This document shows positions 16,312 through 24,211 of a DNA stretch of 64,000 bases, piece by piece. A model generated the notes under the pieces. The model ran no database searches and was not told the DNA's origin. It saw nothing but the letters and a program-made list of their open reading frames with translations. Source of the DNA: Jannaschia maritima (lineage in GTDB: Bacteria > Pseudomonadota > Alphaproteobacteria > Rhodobacterales > Rhodobacteraceae); assembly GCF_030973515.1 (NCBI RefSeq), contig NZ_JARGZA010000008.1, forward strand, positions 119,018 to 183,017. The letters run 5' to 3'. A program made the translations under genes and the position numbers. Position 1 is the stretch's first letter; every line of letters begins with the position of its first letter.

Positions 16312-17210
16312 GGTTCCGCCAGGGCACGGTCGGGCGAATCCGCGGCGACGATGGCGGCCAGGGCGGAGTGGACCTCGTCGATGGCACGCGTGCTGGTGCG
16401 GTGGTCCGCGTGCAGGAGGCCGATGATCCGCTCCGGTGCGTCCGGCCCCAGGGGCAGCGCCTTGACCGGCACCGCGTCCTGCGGCTTCACCGCCAGGTCC
16501 GGGACGATCGAGACGCCCAGATCCGCGTGGACCATGCTGGCGATGGCCTCCAGGCTGTCCAGCTCCATCGTTTCGGCGACCTGGATGTCCCGGGACAGAA
16601 TCCAGTTGTCGATCAGGGTGCCGACCACGGCGCTGCGGTCGAAGCGGATGAAGGGCCGCGACCGCAGGAGGGCGATGGGGTCGCGGCCGACCTCGCGGGT
16701 GGCGGCGATCAGCTGCATCGGCTCGCGCGCCAGGGGGCGGAACACCGTGTTCCGCGGCATCAGGTGCGGCTTCGTCACCACGGCGGCGTCCAGGGTCCCG
16801 CGCTCGACCTCCGCGGCCAGGGGTCCCGTCAGGCCGGGACGGATGGTCAGGCCGATCTGCGGGAACTTGGCCTTCAGCGCGGCCATCGCCCGGGGCGCCA
16901 GACCGGTCAGCGTGGTGCGCAGCACGCCCAGGGTGACGGCCCCCCCCAGACCGTCGTCGCCCAGCACCGAGGGCACGAGGTCGTCGTAGTCGGCGATCAG
17001 CACGCGCGCCTTGGCCACGATCCGCCGCGCGACGGGGGTCAGCTCCGGGGTGCGGCGGGACCGGTCGAACAGGGCGACCCCGAGCGACCCTTCCAGCGTC
17101 TGCATCTGCTGGCTGACGGCGGCATGGGTCACGTGGACCACGCCCGCCGCGGCGCTGAACGTCTTGTGGTCCGCCACCGCGACCAGCGTGCGCAACAATC
17201 GGATGGTCAC
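16308..17210 (-). CDS. LysR-family regulator, divergent from tctCBA
   Basis: This 300-residue LysR protein has a DNA-binding domain with LLRTLVAVADHKTFSAAA and HAAVSQQMQTLEGSLGVALFDR, then a co-inducer domain. The start is a GTG followed by TIRLLR, which matches the usual LysR N-terminus. It is co-transcribed with the TauE/SafE gene (GTGA overlap) and divergent from the TTT transporter. A 20-base inverted repeat in the shared promoter is a candidate binding site. Its effector is probably the transported substrate, which is unknown. Confidence 0.88.
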   Translation of the reverse strand: MTIRLLRTLVAVADHKTFSAAAGVVHVTHAAVSQQMQTLEGSLGVALFDRSRRTPELTPVARRIVAKARVLIADYDDLVPSVLGDDGLGGAVTLGVLRTTLTGLAPRAMAALKAKFPQIGLTIRPGLTGPLAAEVERGTLDAAVVTKPHLMPRNTVFRPLAREPMQLIAATREVGRDPIALLRSRPFIRFDRSAVVGTLIDNWILSRDIQVAETMELDSLEAIASMVHADLGVSIVPDLAVKPQDAVPVKALPLGPDAPERIIGLLHADHRTSTRAIDEVHSALAAIVAADSPDRALAEP

Positions 17211-17238
17211 GCCATAGCCCCCCGGCGTTAAGCGTCGC

Positions 17239-17258
17239 TTTCGTTACCGATAAAGAAA
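17239..17258. promoter_or_regulatory. Candidate LysR operator in the divergent LysR/tctC region
   Basis: Arms TTTCGTTA and TAAAGAAA (7 of 8 positions complementary) are separated by four bases. The element is in the AT-rich part of a 133-base region between the divergent LysR and tctC genes, where LysR regulators bind their own and their target promoter. Confidence 0.4.
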
Positions 17259-17343
17259 ATTGACTATTTCAAACCTTTCCTTGACGCTAACCTTTGGAAA
17301 AGCCGCGGGCAAGAACGACCGCGCGGGTTCTGGGAGGAACACG

Positions 17344-18321
17344 ATGAAGACCACGACACTGACCGCGACGCTCGCCATCGGGACCGCGTTGACTGCCGGG
17401 GCGGCCCTGGCTGACTATCCGGAGCGGGCGATCAACATGATCATCCCCTACGGCGCGGGGGGTGCCACCGACATCAGCGCGCGCACCATCGCCGAACCCC
17501 TGGGCGAGGCGGTGGGCCAGCCCCTGGTCATGGCGAACATCACCGGCGCGGGCGGCGCCACGGGGTCGGTCGCGGTGCAGAACGCGAACCCCGACGGGTA
17601 CACGATGCTGTTCGCGCGGGTGGGATCCCATTCGGTGAACCCCGCGATGAAGGCGACGCTGCCCTACACGCTGGACGACTTCCGCTTCGTCACCGTGTAC
17701 GAGATCAACCCCTTCGCCTGCGTCGTGAACGCCAACAGCGACATCCAGTCGATGGACGACCTGATGGCGAAGGCCGAGGGCGAGGGGATCAGCTTCTCGT
17801 CCTCCGGCGTGGGCTCCGGCCCGCATCTGGGCGCGACCTTCGTTCTCGACGCCTTCGGGCTGGAGAACGCGGCCTCGGCGGCCACGCACATCCCCCAGCA
17901 GGGCGGCGGTGCCGCGGCGACCGCGGTGCTGAACAACACGGCCGAGTTCCTGTGCACCAACTCCTCCGCGCTGGCGGGCTTCGTGGCCAACGGGCAGATG
18001 CGCGCGCTGCTGGTGACGACGCCCGACCCGGTGGAAGGGTTCGACGCGCCCACGGCGACGTCGCTGGGCCACCCGGAGCTGGAGCAGCTGGTCGGCTGGA
18101 CGGGCATCGCGGGCCCCGCCGGCCTGCCGGACGACGTCGCCGCCAAGTGGGGCGAATGGATGGAGCAGGCGGCGGGCGACGCGGACTTCGTGAAGCAGAT
18201 GGAATCTCGCGGGTCGATCATCGACGTGATGTCCCCCGAGGACGCGAACGAGTTCATTCAAGGGCAGTACGACACGTTCCGCGCCCTGGTGGACGATCTG
18301 GGCATGCGGATCGAAGGCTGA
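17344..18321 (+). CDS. tctC: TTT transporter periplasmic receptor (TctC/Bug family)
   Basis: The 325-residue protein has a cleavable signal peptide (residues 1-25, ending GAALA) followed by a Bug-type binding fold. It shows ERAINMIIPYGAGGATDISAR, the GAGGATGSVAVQNANPDGYT loop and a C-terminal FIQGQYDTFRALVDDLGMR helix. It would capture a carboxylate in the periplasm for TctA/TctB. A strong ribosome binding site (GGGAGG) precedes ATG 17344, which is why that start is chosen over an upstream in-frame ATG. A hairpin after the gene may raise its expression above that of the membrane subunits, as expected for a binding protein. Confidence 0.92.
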   Translation: MKTTTLTATLAIGTALTAGAALADYPERAINMIIPYGAGGATDISARTIAEPLGEAVGQPLVMANITGAGGATGSVAVQNANPDGYTMLFARVGSHSVNPAMKATLPYTLDDFRFVTVYEINPFACVVNANSDIQSMDDLMAKAEGEGISFSSSGVGSGPHLGATFVLDAFGLENAASAATHIPQQGGGAAATAVLNNTAEFLCTNSSALAGFVANGQMRALLVTTPDPVEGFDAPTATSLGHPELEQLVGWTGIAGPAGLPDDVAAKWGEWMEQAAGDADFVKQMESRGSIIDVMSPEDANEFIQGQYDTFRALVDDLGMRIEG

Positions 18322-18347
18322 CGCGCGCGCCGTGCGGTCCCGCGTCG

Positions 18348-18368
18348 CGGTCCGGCCATGCCGGACCG
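18348..18368 (+). terminator. Intercistronic hairpin between tctC and tctB
   Basis: Perfect nine-base arms CGGTCCGGC and GCCGGACCG enclose CAT, 26 bases after the tctC stop. With no long T-run it is better read as an mRNA-stabilising or attenuating hairpin than as a full terminator. Confidence 0.55.
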
Positions 18369-18456
18369 TTCCGCCGCCCCGGGGGGGCGATCCGATGCTT
18401 GACCGAATCCCGCCCACCGTGCCGTCATCGGCCCGGGGAACGGGAAGGGGACGTTC

Positions 18457-18945
18457 ATGACGTTGCGCGCCTTGCAAATCAGGCTGGGCTTCGCGGCCCT
18501 CGTCATCGCCGCGGCGATGGCTTTGGTCGCGATACCGAACTTCGTGTCGTCGCCGTCGAACGTCCGGAACATCGTCCTGGCGCCGACCTTCTGGCCCTAT
18601 ACGCTGACGGGCCTGACCGCGTTGACGGGCGCGCTGCTCCTGTTCACCGGCTGGCGCGTCGACCCCGCCATCCTGCTCGACGAGGAGGACGCCGCCAAGC
18701 CCGGCGCCTGGCTGCGGCTGATCGCGCTGGCGGCGATCATGGTCGCCACGATGCAGGCGATGCCGATCCTGGGCATGCCGCTGACCTGCATGGCTGCCTT
18801 CGCCGCGACCGCGTTCCTGTTCCGCACCCGCCATCCGATCGTGGCGCTGATCTGCACGGTCGCGGTGCCCCTGGTGCTGTACGCGTTCTTCGCCCATGTC
18901 GCCGGTGTCGCCGTGCCGCAGGGCGACTTGATCCGCCTGCCGTGA
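18457..18945 (+). CDS. tctB: TTT transporter small membrane subunit (TctB family)
   Basis: This 162-residue protein has four predicted membrane helices (around residues 7-27, 42-62, 82-115 and 125-145), the normal size and layout of TctB. It is the small membrane component partnering the large TctA permease. It lies 135 bases after tctC and 10 bases before tctA. Sequence conservation in the family is low, so the call rests on topology and gene context. Confidence 0.85.
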   Translation: MTLRALQIRLGFAALVIAAAMALVAIPNFVSSPSNVRNIVLAPTFWPYTLTGLTALTGALLLFTGWRVDPAILLDEEDAAKPGAWLRLIALAAIMVATMQAMPILGMPLTCMAAFAATAFLFRTRHPIVALICTVAVPLVLYAFFAHVAGVAVPQGDLIRLP

Positions 18946-18955
18946 GGGGCCGCGC

Positions 18956-20440
18956 GTGAGCCTTCTGGACAGCCTGGCGGCGGGCCTGAACACCGTCGCG
19001 TCGGTCGAGGCGTTCCTCGCGCTCTTCGTGGGGATCTGCATCGGCGTGATCGGCGGCGCGATCCCGGGCCTTTCGGCGACCATGGCCGTGGCCCTGACCC
19101 TGCCCTTCACGTTCAGCATGGCGCCGATCACCGGCATCCTGCTGCTGCTGGGCGTGTACAAAGGGGGAATCTTCGGCGGATCGATCCCCGCGATCCTCAT
19201 CAAGACGCCCGGCACGCCGGCATCGTCCGCCACGATCCTCGACGGCCACCCCCTGGCCGAACGCGGCGAGGCGGGGCGCGCGCTCGGCATGGCGCTGTGG
19301 GCGTCCTGCACGGCGGACCTGATCTCGAACCTGGCGTTGATCCTGTTCGCGGGGTGGCTGGCCTCCTTCGCGCTGTCCTTCGGCCCGCCCGAATTCTTCG
19401 CCCTGATCCTGTTCAGCCTGACGATCATCGCGGGCGTGTCGGGCGACAGCCTGCTGCGCGGCGCGCTGTCCGCGCTTCTGGGCCTGCTGCTGGCGACGGT
19501 GGGGCTGGACCTCGTCTACGGCACGAATCGGTTCACCCTGGGCAACCCGAACCTGATGGGCGGCCTGAACTTCATCGCCGTGCTGATCGGCCTGTTCGCC
19601 ATCCCGGAGATCATCGCCATGGCGCGCAACCCGACCGCGCATCTGGGCCGCGCCCGTTCGCTGGGCGGCACGCGGGTCAGCTTCGCGGATTATCGCAAGA
19701 GCTTCCGCTCGATCGTGCGGGGCAGCTTCATCGGGGTGTTCCTGGGCTCGATCCCGGGCATCGGGGCCGCGCCGTCGGCGTTTCTGTCCTATTCGGAAGC
19801 CCGCCGCCGGTCGCCCGACCGCGAGAACTTCGGCAAGGGCGAGATCGAGGGCGTCGCCGCGTCGGAGGCCGGCAACAACGGCGTGGCGGGCGCGACCCTG
19901 ATCCCGCTCCTGGCCCTGGGCGTGCCGGGCGATGTCATCACCGCCATCATCATCGGGGCGTTCATGGTCCACGGCCTGCAGCCCGGTCCGATGATGTTCG
20001 TCCTGAACGTCGACATCATATACGGCCTGTTCATCGGGCTGATCGTCAGCAGCGTGTTCCTGTTCGTCGTCGGCAGCGTCGCGATCCGCGGCTTCCGCTT
20101 CATCGCCGAGGTGCCCAAGCGGATCCTGATGCCGACCGTTCTGGTGCTGTGCGTGTATGGCGTGTTCGCCGTGAACAACAACGTGTTCGACGTCGGCGTG
20201 ATGTTTGCGATGGGATGGGTGGGTTACCTGATGATGCGCGCGCGCATCCCCGTCGCGCCCTTCCTGATCGCCTTCATCCTGGGCCCGCTGCTGGAGGACA
20301 ACTTCCGGCAATCCATGCTGATGTCGGGCAGCGATCCGGCCATTCTGCTGCGCGGACCGATCACGTGGTTCTTCTGGGCTCTGACGATCCTGACGATCAT
20401 CGGAATCGCCCGGTCCGTGGGACGGAAGCTGGCGGTCTGA
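18956..20440 (+). CDS. tctA: TTT transporter large permease (TctA family)
   Basis: The 494-residue protein has about 12 membrane helices and the TctA hallmarks. These are GVIGGAIPGLSATMAVAL near residue 25, the GGIFGGSIPAILIKTPGTP block near residue 65, and GAAPSAFLSYSEARR and NNGVAGATLIPLLALGVPGD in the second half. It forms the transport channel for the acid captured by TctC. The start is a GTG at 18956, 10 bases after tctB. A hairpin follows the stop codon immediately. Confidence 0.93.
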   Translation: MSLLDSLAAGLNTVASVEAFLALFVGICIGVIGGAIPGLSATMAVALTLPFTFSMAPITGILLLLGVYKGGIFGGSIPAILIKTPGTPASSATILDGHPLAERGEAGRALGMALWASCTADLISNLALILFAGWLASFALSFGPPEFFALILFSLTIIAGVSGDSLLRGALSALLGLLLATVGLDLVYGTNRFTLGNPNLMGGLNFIAVLIGLFAIPEIIAMARNPTAHLGRARSLGGTRVSFADYRKSFRSIVRGSFIGVFLGSIPGIGAAPSAFLSYSEARRRSPDRENFGKGEIEGVAASEAGNNGVAGATLIPLLALGVPGDVITAIIIGAFMVHGLQPGPMMFVLNVDIIYGLFIGLIVSSVFLFVVGSVAIRGFRFIAEVPKRILMPTVLVLCVYGVFAVNNNVFDVGVMFAMGWVGYLMMRARIPVAPFLIAFILGPLLEDNFRQSMLMSGSDPAILLRGPITWFFWALTILTIIGIARSVGRKLAV

Positions 20441-20441
20441 C

Positions 20442-20462
20442 GGGCGGGTGCATTGCCCGCCC
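20442..20462 (+). terminator. Hairpin terminator after tctA
   Basis: Arms GGGCGGG and CCCGCCC enclose a seven-base loop, starting two bases after the tctA stop codon. The position is right for the end of the tctCBA operon; a T-run is lacking. Confidence 0.5.
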
Positions 20463-20463
20463 A

Positions 20464-20486
20464 CCCGGGGTGCGTTACATCCCGGG
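20464..20486. promoter_or_regulatory. Candidate operator upstream of the antitoxin gene
   Basis: An imperfect palindrome with outer arms CCCGGG and inner TG/CA symmetry lies 27 bases before the antitoxin start. Ribbon-helix-helix antitoxins usually repress their own promoter at such palindromes, so this is a plausible autoregulatory site. Confidence 0.35.
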
Positions 20487-20513
20487 CATGAGCGACTGCA
20501 CGAGGATCGCGCC

Positions 20514-20792
20514 ATGCATCACCTGACCCTGCGGAACGTGGACCCGGCCATCGACGCGGCCCTGCGCGAAGCCGCCGCACGCGACGGCCTGTCGAAGTCC
20601 GAGGTCGCCCGCCGCGCGCTGGCGAAGGGCCTGGGCGTGACGATCAAGCGGCGGGACATCTCGGGGTTGGGGGATAGACTGATGGATCGCCGGTCGCGAG
20701 AGATCCTCGCCGCACAAGACTGGATCACCCCCGATCTGAGCGATGCCGACTACGACGAGATGGAGGCGGAGGCAGAGAAGCGGGGCGGCTGA
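20514..20792 (+). CDS. FitA/VapB-like ribbon-helix-helix antitoxin
   Basis: This 92-residue protein begins with MHHLTLRNVDPAIDAALRE and GLSKSEVARRAL, a ribbon-helix-helix DNA-binding domain as in FitA-type antitoxins. An acidic C-terminal tail (DLSDADYDEMEAEAEKRG) would wrap the toxin. ATG 20514 is chosen because the beta strand starts right there and a GAGGA-like ribosome binding site precedes it. The toxin gene begins four bases after the stop but is interrupted by a nonsense codon, so this antitoxin appears to be left without a functional partner. Confidence 0.82.
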   Translation: MHHLTLRNVDPAIDAALREAAARDGLSKSEVARRALAKGLGVTIKRRDISGLGDRLMDRRSREILAAQDWITPDLSDADYDEMEAEAEKRGG

Positions 20793-20795
20793 GCC

Positions 20796-21191
20796 ATGCT
20801 TCTCGACACGATGGCGCTCGTCTGATTGATGATGGAACGCCTGAACCCGAGCTCCGTATCGGCCATCGAAGCCGCATCGAACGTCGTCGTGTCCGCCTGC
20901 TCCCTGTACGAGATCAATCAGAAGGTCCGTATCCGTCGTCTCGACGTGCAGGAGATCGACATCGCCTTCATCAGGGAGCTGGAGGATAGCGGCATCGCCG
21001 TCATTCCCGTCTTGGCGACGGTCATGGCCGGATCCGCCTCGATGGAATGGCGCGTCCATGGACGGGAACATCGCGATCCGTTCGATCGAATGATTGCGTG
21101 GACTGCGTTGGAACTGGCCCTTCCCGTGATGACATCCGACCACGCGTTCGATCACCTGAAAGATCTGGGCCTTCGTACCGTCCCAGTGTGA
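20796..21191 (+). pseudogene. PIN-domain (VapC/FitB-like) toxin disrupted by an in-frame TGA
   Basis: Reading from ATG 20796 gives MLLDTMALV, then TGA at 20823-20825, then LMMERLNPSSVSAIEAAS and a full PIN domain to 21191. PIN toxins commonly read MLLDTxALVWLL here, so the TGA stands where a tryptophan TGG is expected, one base away. The later acidic residues are intact: Glu in ACSLYEINQK, Asp in DPFDRMIAWT and Asp in TSDHAFD. Initiation downstream of the stop (TTG 20826 or ATG 20829) would lose the first catalytic aspartate of LLDT. The toxin is therefore probably inactive, unless the TGA is read through. Confidence 0.82.
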
Positions 21192-21192
21192 C

Positions 21193-21218
21193 CGCGGCGG
21201 CCCCGGGGGACCGCCGCG
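21193..21218. terminator. Bidirectional hairpin between the toxin remnant and dctP
   Basis: Arms CGCGGCGG and CCGCCGCG enclose a self-complementary CCCCGGGGGA. It fills the 33-base gap between two convergent genes and could end transcription from both sides. Confidence 0.5.
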
Positions 21219-21224
21219 ACCGGA

Positions 21225-22265
21225 TCAGCTGTTGGTGTAGGGCGGACCGGCCTGGTTGATGACGTCGTTGTATTCTCGGAAGATCCCGACGATCCGCGAT
21301 TGCAGTTCGCCCTCCTGCGCGACCTCGTCCCAGAACTCCTTGGCGGCGTTCTCGACCTCGGCCCATTCGTCGGCAGGGACGGTGCGCAGTTCCAGCTTGT
21401 CGCCTTGTGCGCGCAGCCGTGCCTCGCCGCCCCAGTACCACTGGTTGCGATAGGTATGGCCCGCCTCGATGGCGGCCATGACCAGTTGCTGCAGGTGTTC
21501 GGGCAACTCGTTCCACCGGCCCTGGTTGACGAAGAACGATCCGATCCATGCGCCCGAGATGTTGTTCGTCAGGAAGTAGTCGGTCACGTCCGCCCAGCCG
21601 ACGGTGTAGTCCTCGGTGATGCCGGACCAGGCCATGCCGTCCAACTCGCCCGTCTGGACCGCGACCTCGGCATCCTCGTAGGGGATGTTGACGGGCACGA
21701 CGCCGAATCGCGACAGGAACCGCCCCGCCGTCGGGAAGGTATAGAGCCGCAGGCCGTCGAGGTCGGACACCGACGTGATCTCGCGCGTGGTGTTGAAGTT
21801 GCAGGGATCCTGGCCCGCGGCCGAAAGCCACTGGACGCCGACCTTGGCGTATTCGTCCCGCCAGATGTCGGCCAGGCCGTACTGGTTGAACAGGACGGGC
21901 ACGTCGAGGATGTGCTTGGTGGCGAAGGGGAAGTAGCCGCCGAACTGGCGCAGCGGCGTGGGCGAGGCCATGGAATCGTCGTCCGAATGGACGCCGTCGA
22001 TGGTCCCGCGCTGAAGCGCCTGGAACAGCTCGCCCGTCGGCACGATCTGGTCGGCGTAGAACAGCTCGATCTGCAGCTCGCCGTTCGAGGCGGCGTTGAT
22101 GTAGTCGATGATGGGCTTGGTCACCTGCTCGCCCAGGGCGGCGCCGGCATAGGTTTGGAAGCGCCAGCGGATCGGCTCCTGCGCGCGGGCGACGCCGGGC
22201 GCGGCCAGGGCCGCCGCCCCGCCGAGCGCGCCGGTGGTCAGGATCTTGCGTCTGGTGGTGGTCAT
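21225..22265 (-). CDS. dctP: TRAP transporter periplasmic solute receptor (DctP family)
   Basis: The 346-residue protein starts with a twin-arginine-like leader (TTTRRKILTTGALGGAAAL, cleavage after about residue 28). A DctP-type binding fold follows: IRWRFQTYAGAALGEQVTK, ELQIELFYADQIVPTGELFQALQRG and SVSDLDGLRLYTFPTAGRFL. The binding site's substrate class is not readable; relatives bind C4-dicarboxylates, 2-oxo acids or lactate/calcium-type ligands. It is the last gene of the dctQ-dctM-uma2-dctP set, so an unrelated Uma2 gene separates it from its permease. Confidence 0.9.
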   Translation of the reverse strand: MTTTRRKILTTGALGGAAALAAPGVARAQEPIRWRFQTYAGAALGEQVTKPIIDYINAASNGELQIELFYADQIVPTGELFQALQRGTIDGVHSDDDSMASPTPLRQFGGYFPFATKHILDVPVLFNQYGLADIWRDEYAKVGVQWLSAAGQDPCNFNTTREITSVSDLDGLRLYTFPTAGRFLSRFGVVPVNIPYEDAEVAVQTGELDGMAWSGITEDYTVGWADVTDYFLTNNISGAWIGSFFVNQGRWNELPEHLQQLVMAAIEAGHTYRNQWYWGGEARLRAQGDKLELRTVPADEWAEVENAAKEFWDEVAQEGELQSRIVGIFREYNDVINQAGPPYTNS

Positions 22266-22292
22266 GGTTCGGTCCCCCGGTTGGTGATGGTC

Positions 22293-22853
22293 TCAGGCGT
22301 TCAGCGGTGCGAGCACGGCGTCGAGGTCGAGCGTGATGCCTGGCGGGTCGAGGCACAGGGGACCGCCCGGCAGGATCGCGGCGACGAACCCATCCGGCGT
22401 CCGGCGGTGTGCCACGACGATCTTCCGGCTGGGATCGACGGTCAGGTAATGCGCCAGGCTCTCGATCTGCGTGTACTCGGCGAACTTGGCGTTCGTATCG
22501 AGGGAAGAGGTCGATAGCGACAGCACTTCGACCAGTACGATGGGATCGGTGTAGAACATGGCATCGGGCGGAAGCGGATCGCCGCATTGGAGGGCGGCGT
22601 CGGGTTCGCGCTGGGTCCTGTCGCCGATCTCGACCGCCATGCCGTCCACGAATACTTCGCAGGACAGACCGGACGCTGCCGTCTGCAGCGCGGAGAAGGC
22701 TTCCGCCTTCAGGCGCGCATGGATCGCGCGTTCGGACGCCAACGCCACGATCTCGCCATCCGAAAGCTCGAACCGCCTGTCGCCTGCATGCGCGTCCAGC
22801 CAGCGCCTGAACTTGGCCACATTCATCCGTTCGGGCAGGACGGGTTGTTCCAT
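22293..22853 (-). CDS. Uma2-family putative restriction endonuclease
   Basis: This 186-residue protein is a standard-length Uma2 (DUF820) member. It has an N-terminal helix-strand unit ending RRFELSDGEIVAL, a central EVFVDGMAVEIGDRTQREPDAAL, and the PD-(D/E)XK-like core around DPIVLVEVLSLSTSSLDTN and KFAEYTQIESLAHYLTVDP. It lies between the TRAP permease gene (32 bases upstream) and the receptor gene (27 bases downstream) on the same strand, as if inserted into the operon. It differs clearly from the Uma2 gene at 10760, so the two are not recent copies. Function is unknown. Confidence 0.82.
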   Translation of the reverse strand: MEQPVLPERMNVAKFRRWLDAHAGDRRFELSDGEIVALASERAIHARLKAEAFSALQTAASGLSCEVFVDGMAVEIGDRTQREPDAALQCGDPLPPDAMFYTDPIVLVEVLSLSTSSLDTNAKFAEYTQIESLAHYLTVDPSRKIVVAHRRTPDGFVAAILPGGPLCLDPPGITLDLDAVLAPLNA

Positions 22854-22885
22854 GCCGTACACCCTAGCCCCCCATCCCAATCCTG

Positions 22886-24211
22886 TCACCGGCCATAGAC
22901 CAGCCCCGGCAGCCACAGCGCCAGGTCCGGAAACGCCATCACCAGCCCCAGCGCGCCGACCATCACGGCCACGAACGGCACGATGGAACGGTAGATGTCG
23001 GTGATCCCGATCTCGGGCGGGGCCATGGCGCGCATCAGGAACAGATTGTAGCCGAAGGGCGGCGTCATGTACGCGATCTGGCAGGTGATCGTATAGAGGA
23101 TACCGTACCAGATCAGATCGAAGCCCAGCTCCCCCACCAGGGGCACGTAGAGGGGGGCGACGATGACCAGCATCGCGGTGTCGTCCAGGAACGTGCCCAT
23201 CACGATGAACGACAGTTGCATCAGGATCAGGATGATCCAGGGATTCAATCCCAGCCGTTCCGTGAACAGGTCGTCGATGGCCTTGACCGCGCCCAGGCCG
23301 TCGAACACCGCACCGAAGGCCAGGGCGGCCAGGATGATCCACATGAACATGCAGGTGATGCCCAACGTGTTGCGGACCGTGTTCTCGAACGCGGCCCGCG
23401 TCATGCGGCGCTTCAGGATCGCGGCGGCGAAGGCGGCCAGCGCGCCGATGGCGCTGCTTTCGACCAGCGACGTCCAGCCGTTGACGAACGGCACCATCAT
23501 CACCGCGAAGATGCCGATCGGCAGGAGCCCCGCGCGCAGCAGCGCCAGTTTCTGCGCCATGGGCATCGCGCGTTCGGCGGCCGGCAGGGCGGGCCCCAGG
23601 GCCGGGTTCATGCGGCAGCGGATCGCGATGTAGGCCACGAACAGGACCGCCATCATCAGCCCCGGCACCACGCCCGCCAGCCAAAGCTGCCCCACGGGCT
23701 GGCGCGCGATCATCGCGTACAGCACGAGCACAACGGACGGCGGCACAAGGATCCCGAGGGACGCACCGGCCTGCACCACGCCCGTGACCATCCGCTTGTC
23801 GTAGCCGCGCTTCAGAAGCTCGGGCAGGGCAATGGTGGCCCCGATGGCCATGCCCGCGACCGACAGGCCGTTCATCGCCGAAATCAGGACCATCAGCCCG
23901 ATCGTCCCGATCGCAAGGCCCCCGCGCAGGCCGCCGAACCAAACGTGGAACATCGCGTACAGGTCGTCCGCGATGCCCGATTCCGACAGGACGTAGCCCA
24001 TGAACACGAACATCGGCAGCGTCAGCAGCGGATACCAGTTCATCACCTTGATGGCCGCGCTGAACCCGATGTCGAACCCGCCCCGGTCGCCCCACAGCCA
24101 CAGGGCGGCCACGACTGCGACGAAGCCGATGGCGCCGAACACCCGCTGTCCGGTCAGCAGCATCAGCATCATGGAGGAGAACATGAGCGTTGCGATCAGC
24201 TCGTAGGACAT
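22886..24211 (-). CDS. dctM: TRAP transporter large permease (DctM family)
   Basis: The 441-residue protein has the 12-helix DctM pattern: LLTLPMFVFMGYVLSESGIA near residue 60, LSVAGMAIGATIALPEL and GASLGILVPPSVVLVLYAM in the first half. The second half has FIVMGTFLDDTAMLVIVAPL and ITCQIAYMTPPFGYNLFLM. It carries out sodium-coupled import of the solute bound by DctP. The ATG at 24211 shares its A with the TGA of dctQ, so the two are translationally coupled. The conserved N-terminus begins at this codon, excluding longer starts. Confidence 0.93.
   Translation of the reverse strand: MSYELIATLMFSSMMLMLLTGQRVFGAIGFVAVVAALWLWGDRGGFDIGFSAAIKVMNWYPLLTLPMFVFMGYVLSESGIADDLYAMFHVWFGGLRGGLAIGTIGLMVLISAMNGLSVAGMAIGATIALPELLKRGYDKRMVTGVVQAGASLGILVPPSVVLVLYAMIARQPVGQLWLAGVVPGLMMAVLFVAYIAIRCRMNPALGPALPAAERAMPMAQKLALLRAGLLPIGIFAVMMVPFVNGWTSLVESSAIGALAAFAAAILKRRMTRAAFENTVRNTLGITCMFMWIILAALAFGAVFDGLGAVKAIDDLFTERLGLNPWIILILMQLSFIVMGTFLDDTAMLVIVAPLYVPLVGELGFDLIWYGILYTITCQIAYMTPPFGYNLFLMRAMAPPEIGITDIYRSIVPFVAVMVGALGLVMAFPDLALWLPGLVYGR

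Noticed and set aside
20796..20825. TGA as a recoded tryptophan codon
   Set aside because: No other gene in the window needs UGA to be sense, and many end in TGA, so a nonsense mutation is the simpler reading.
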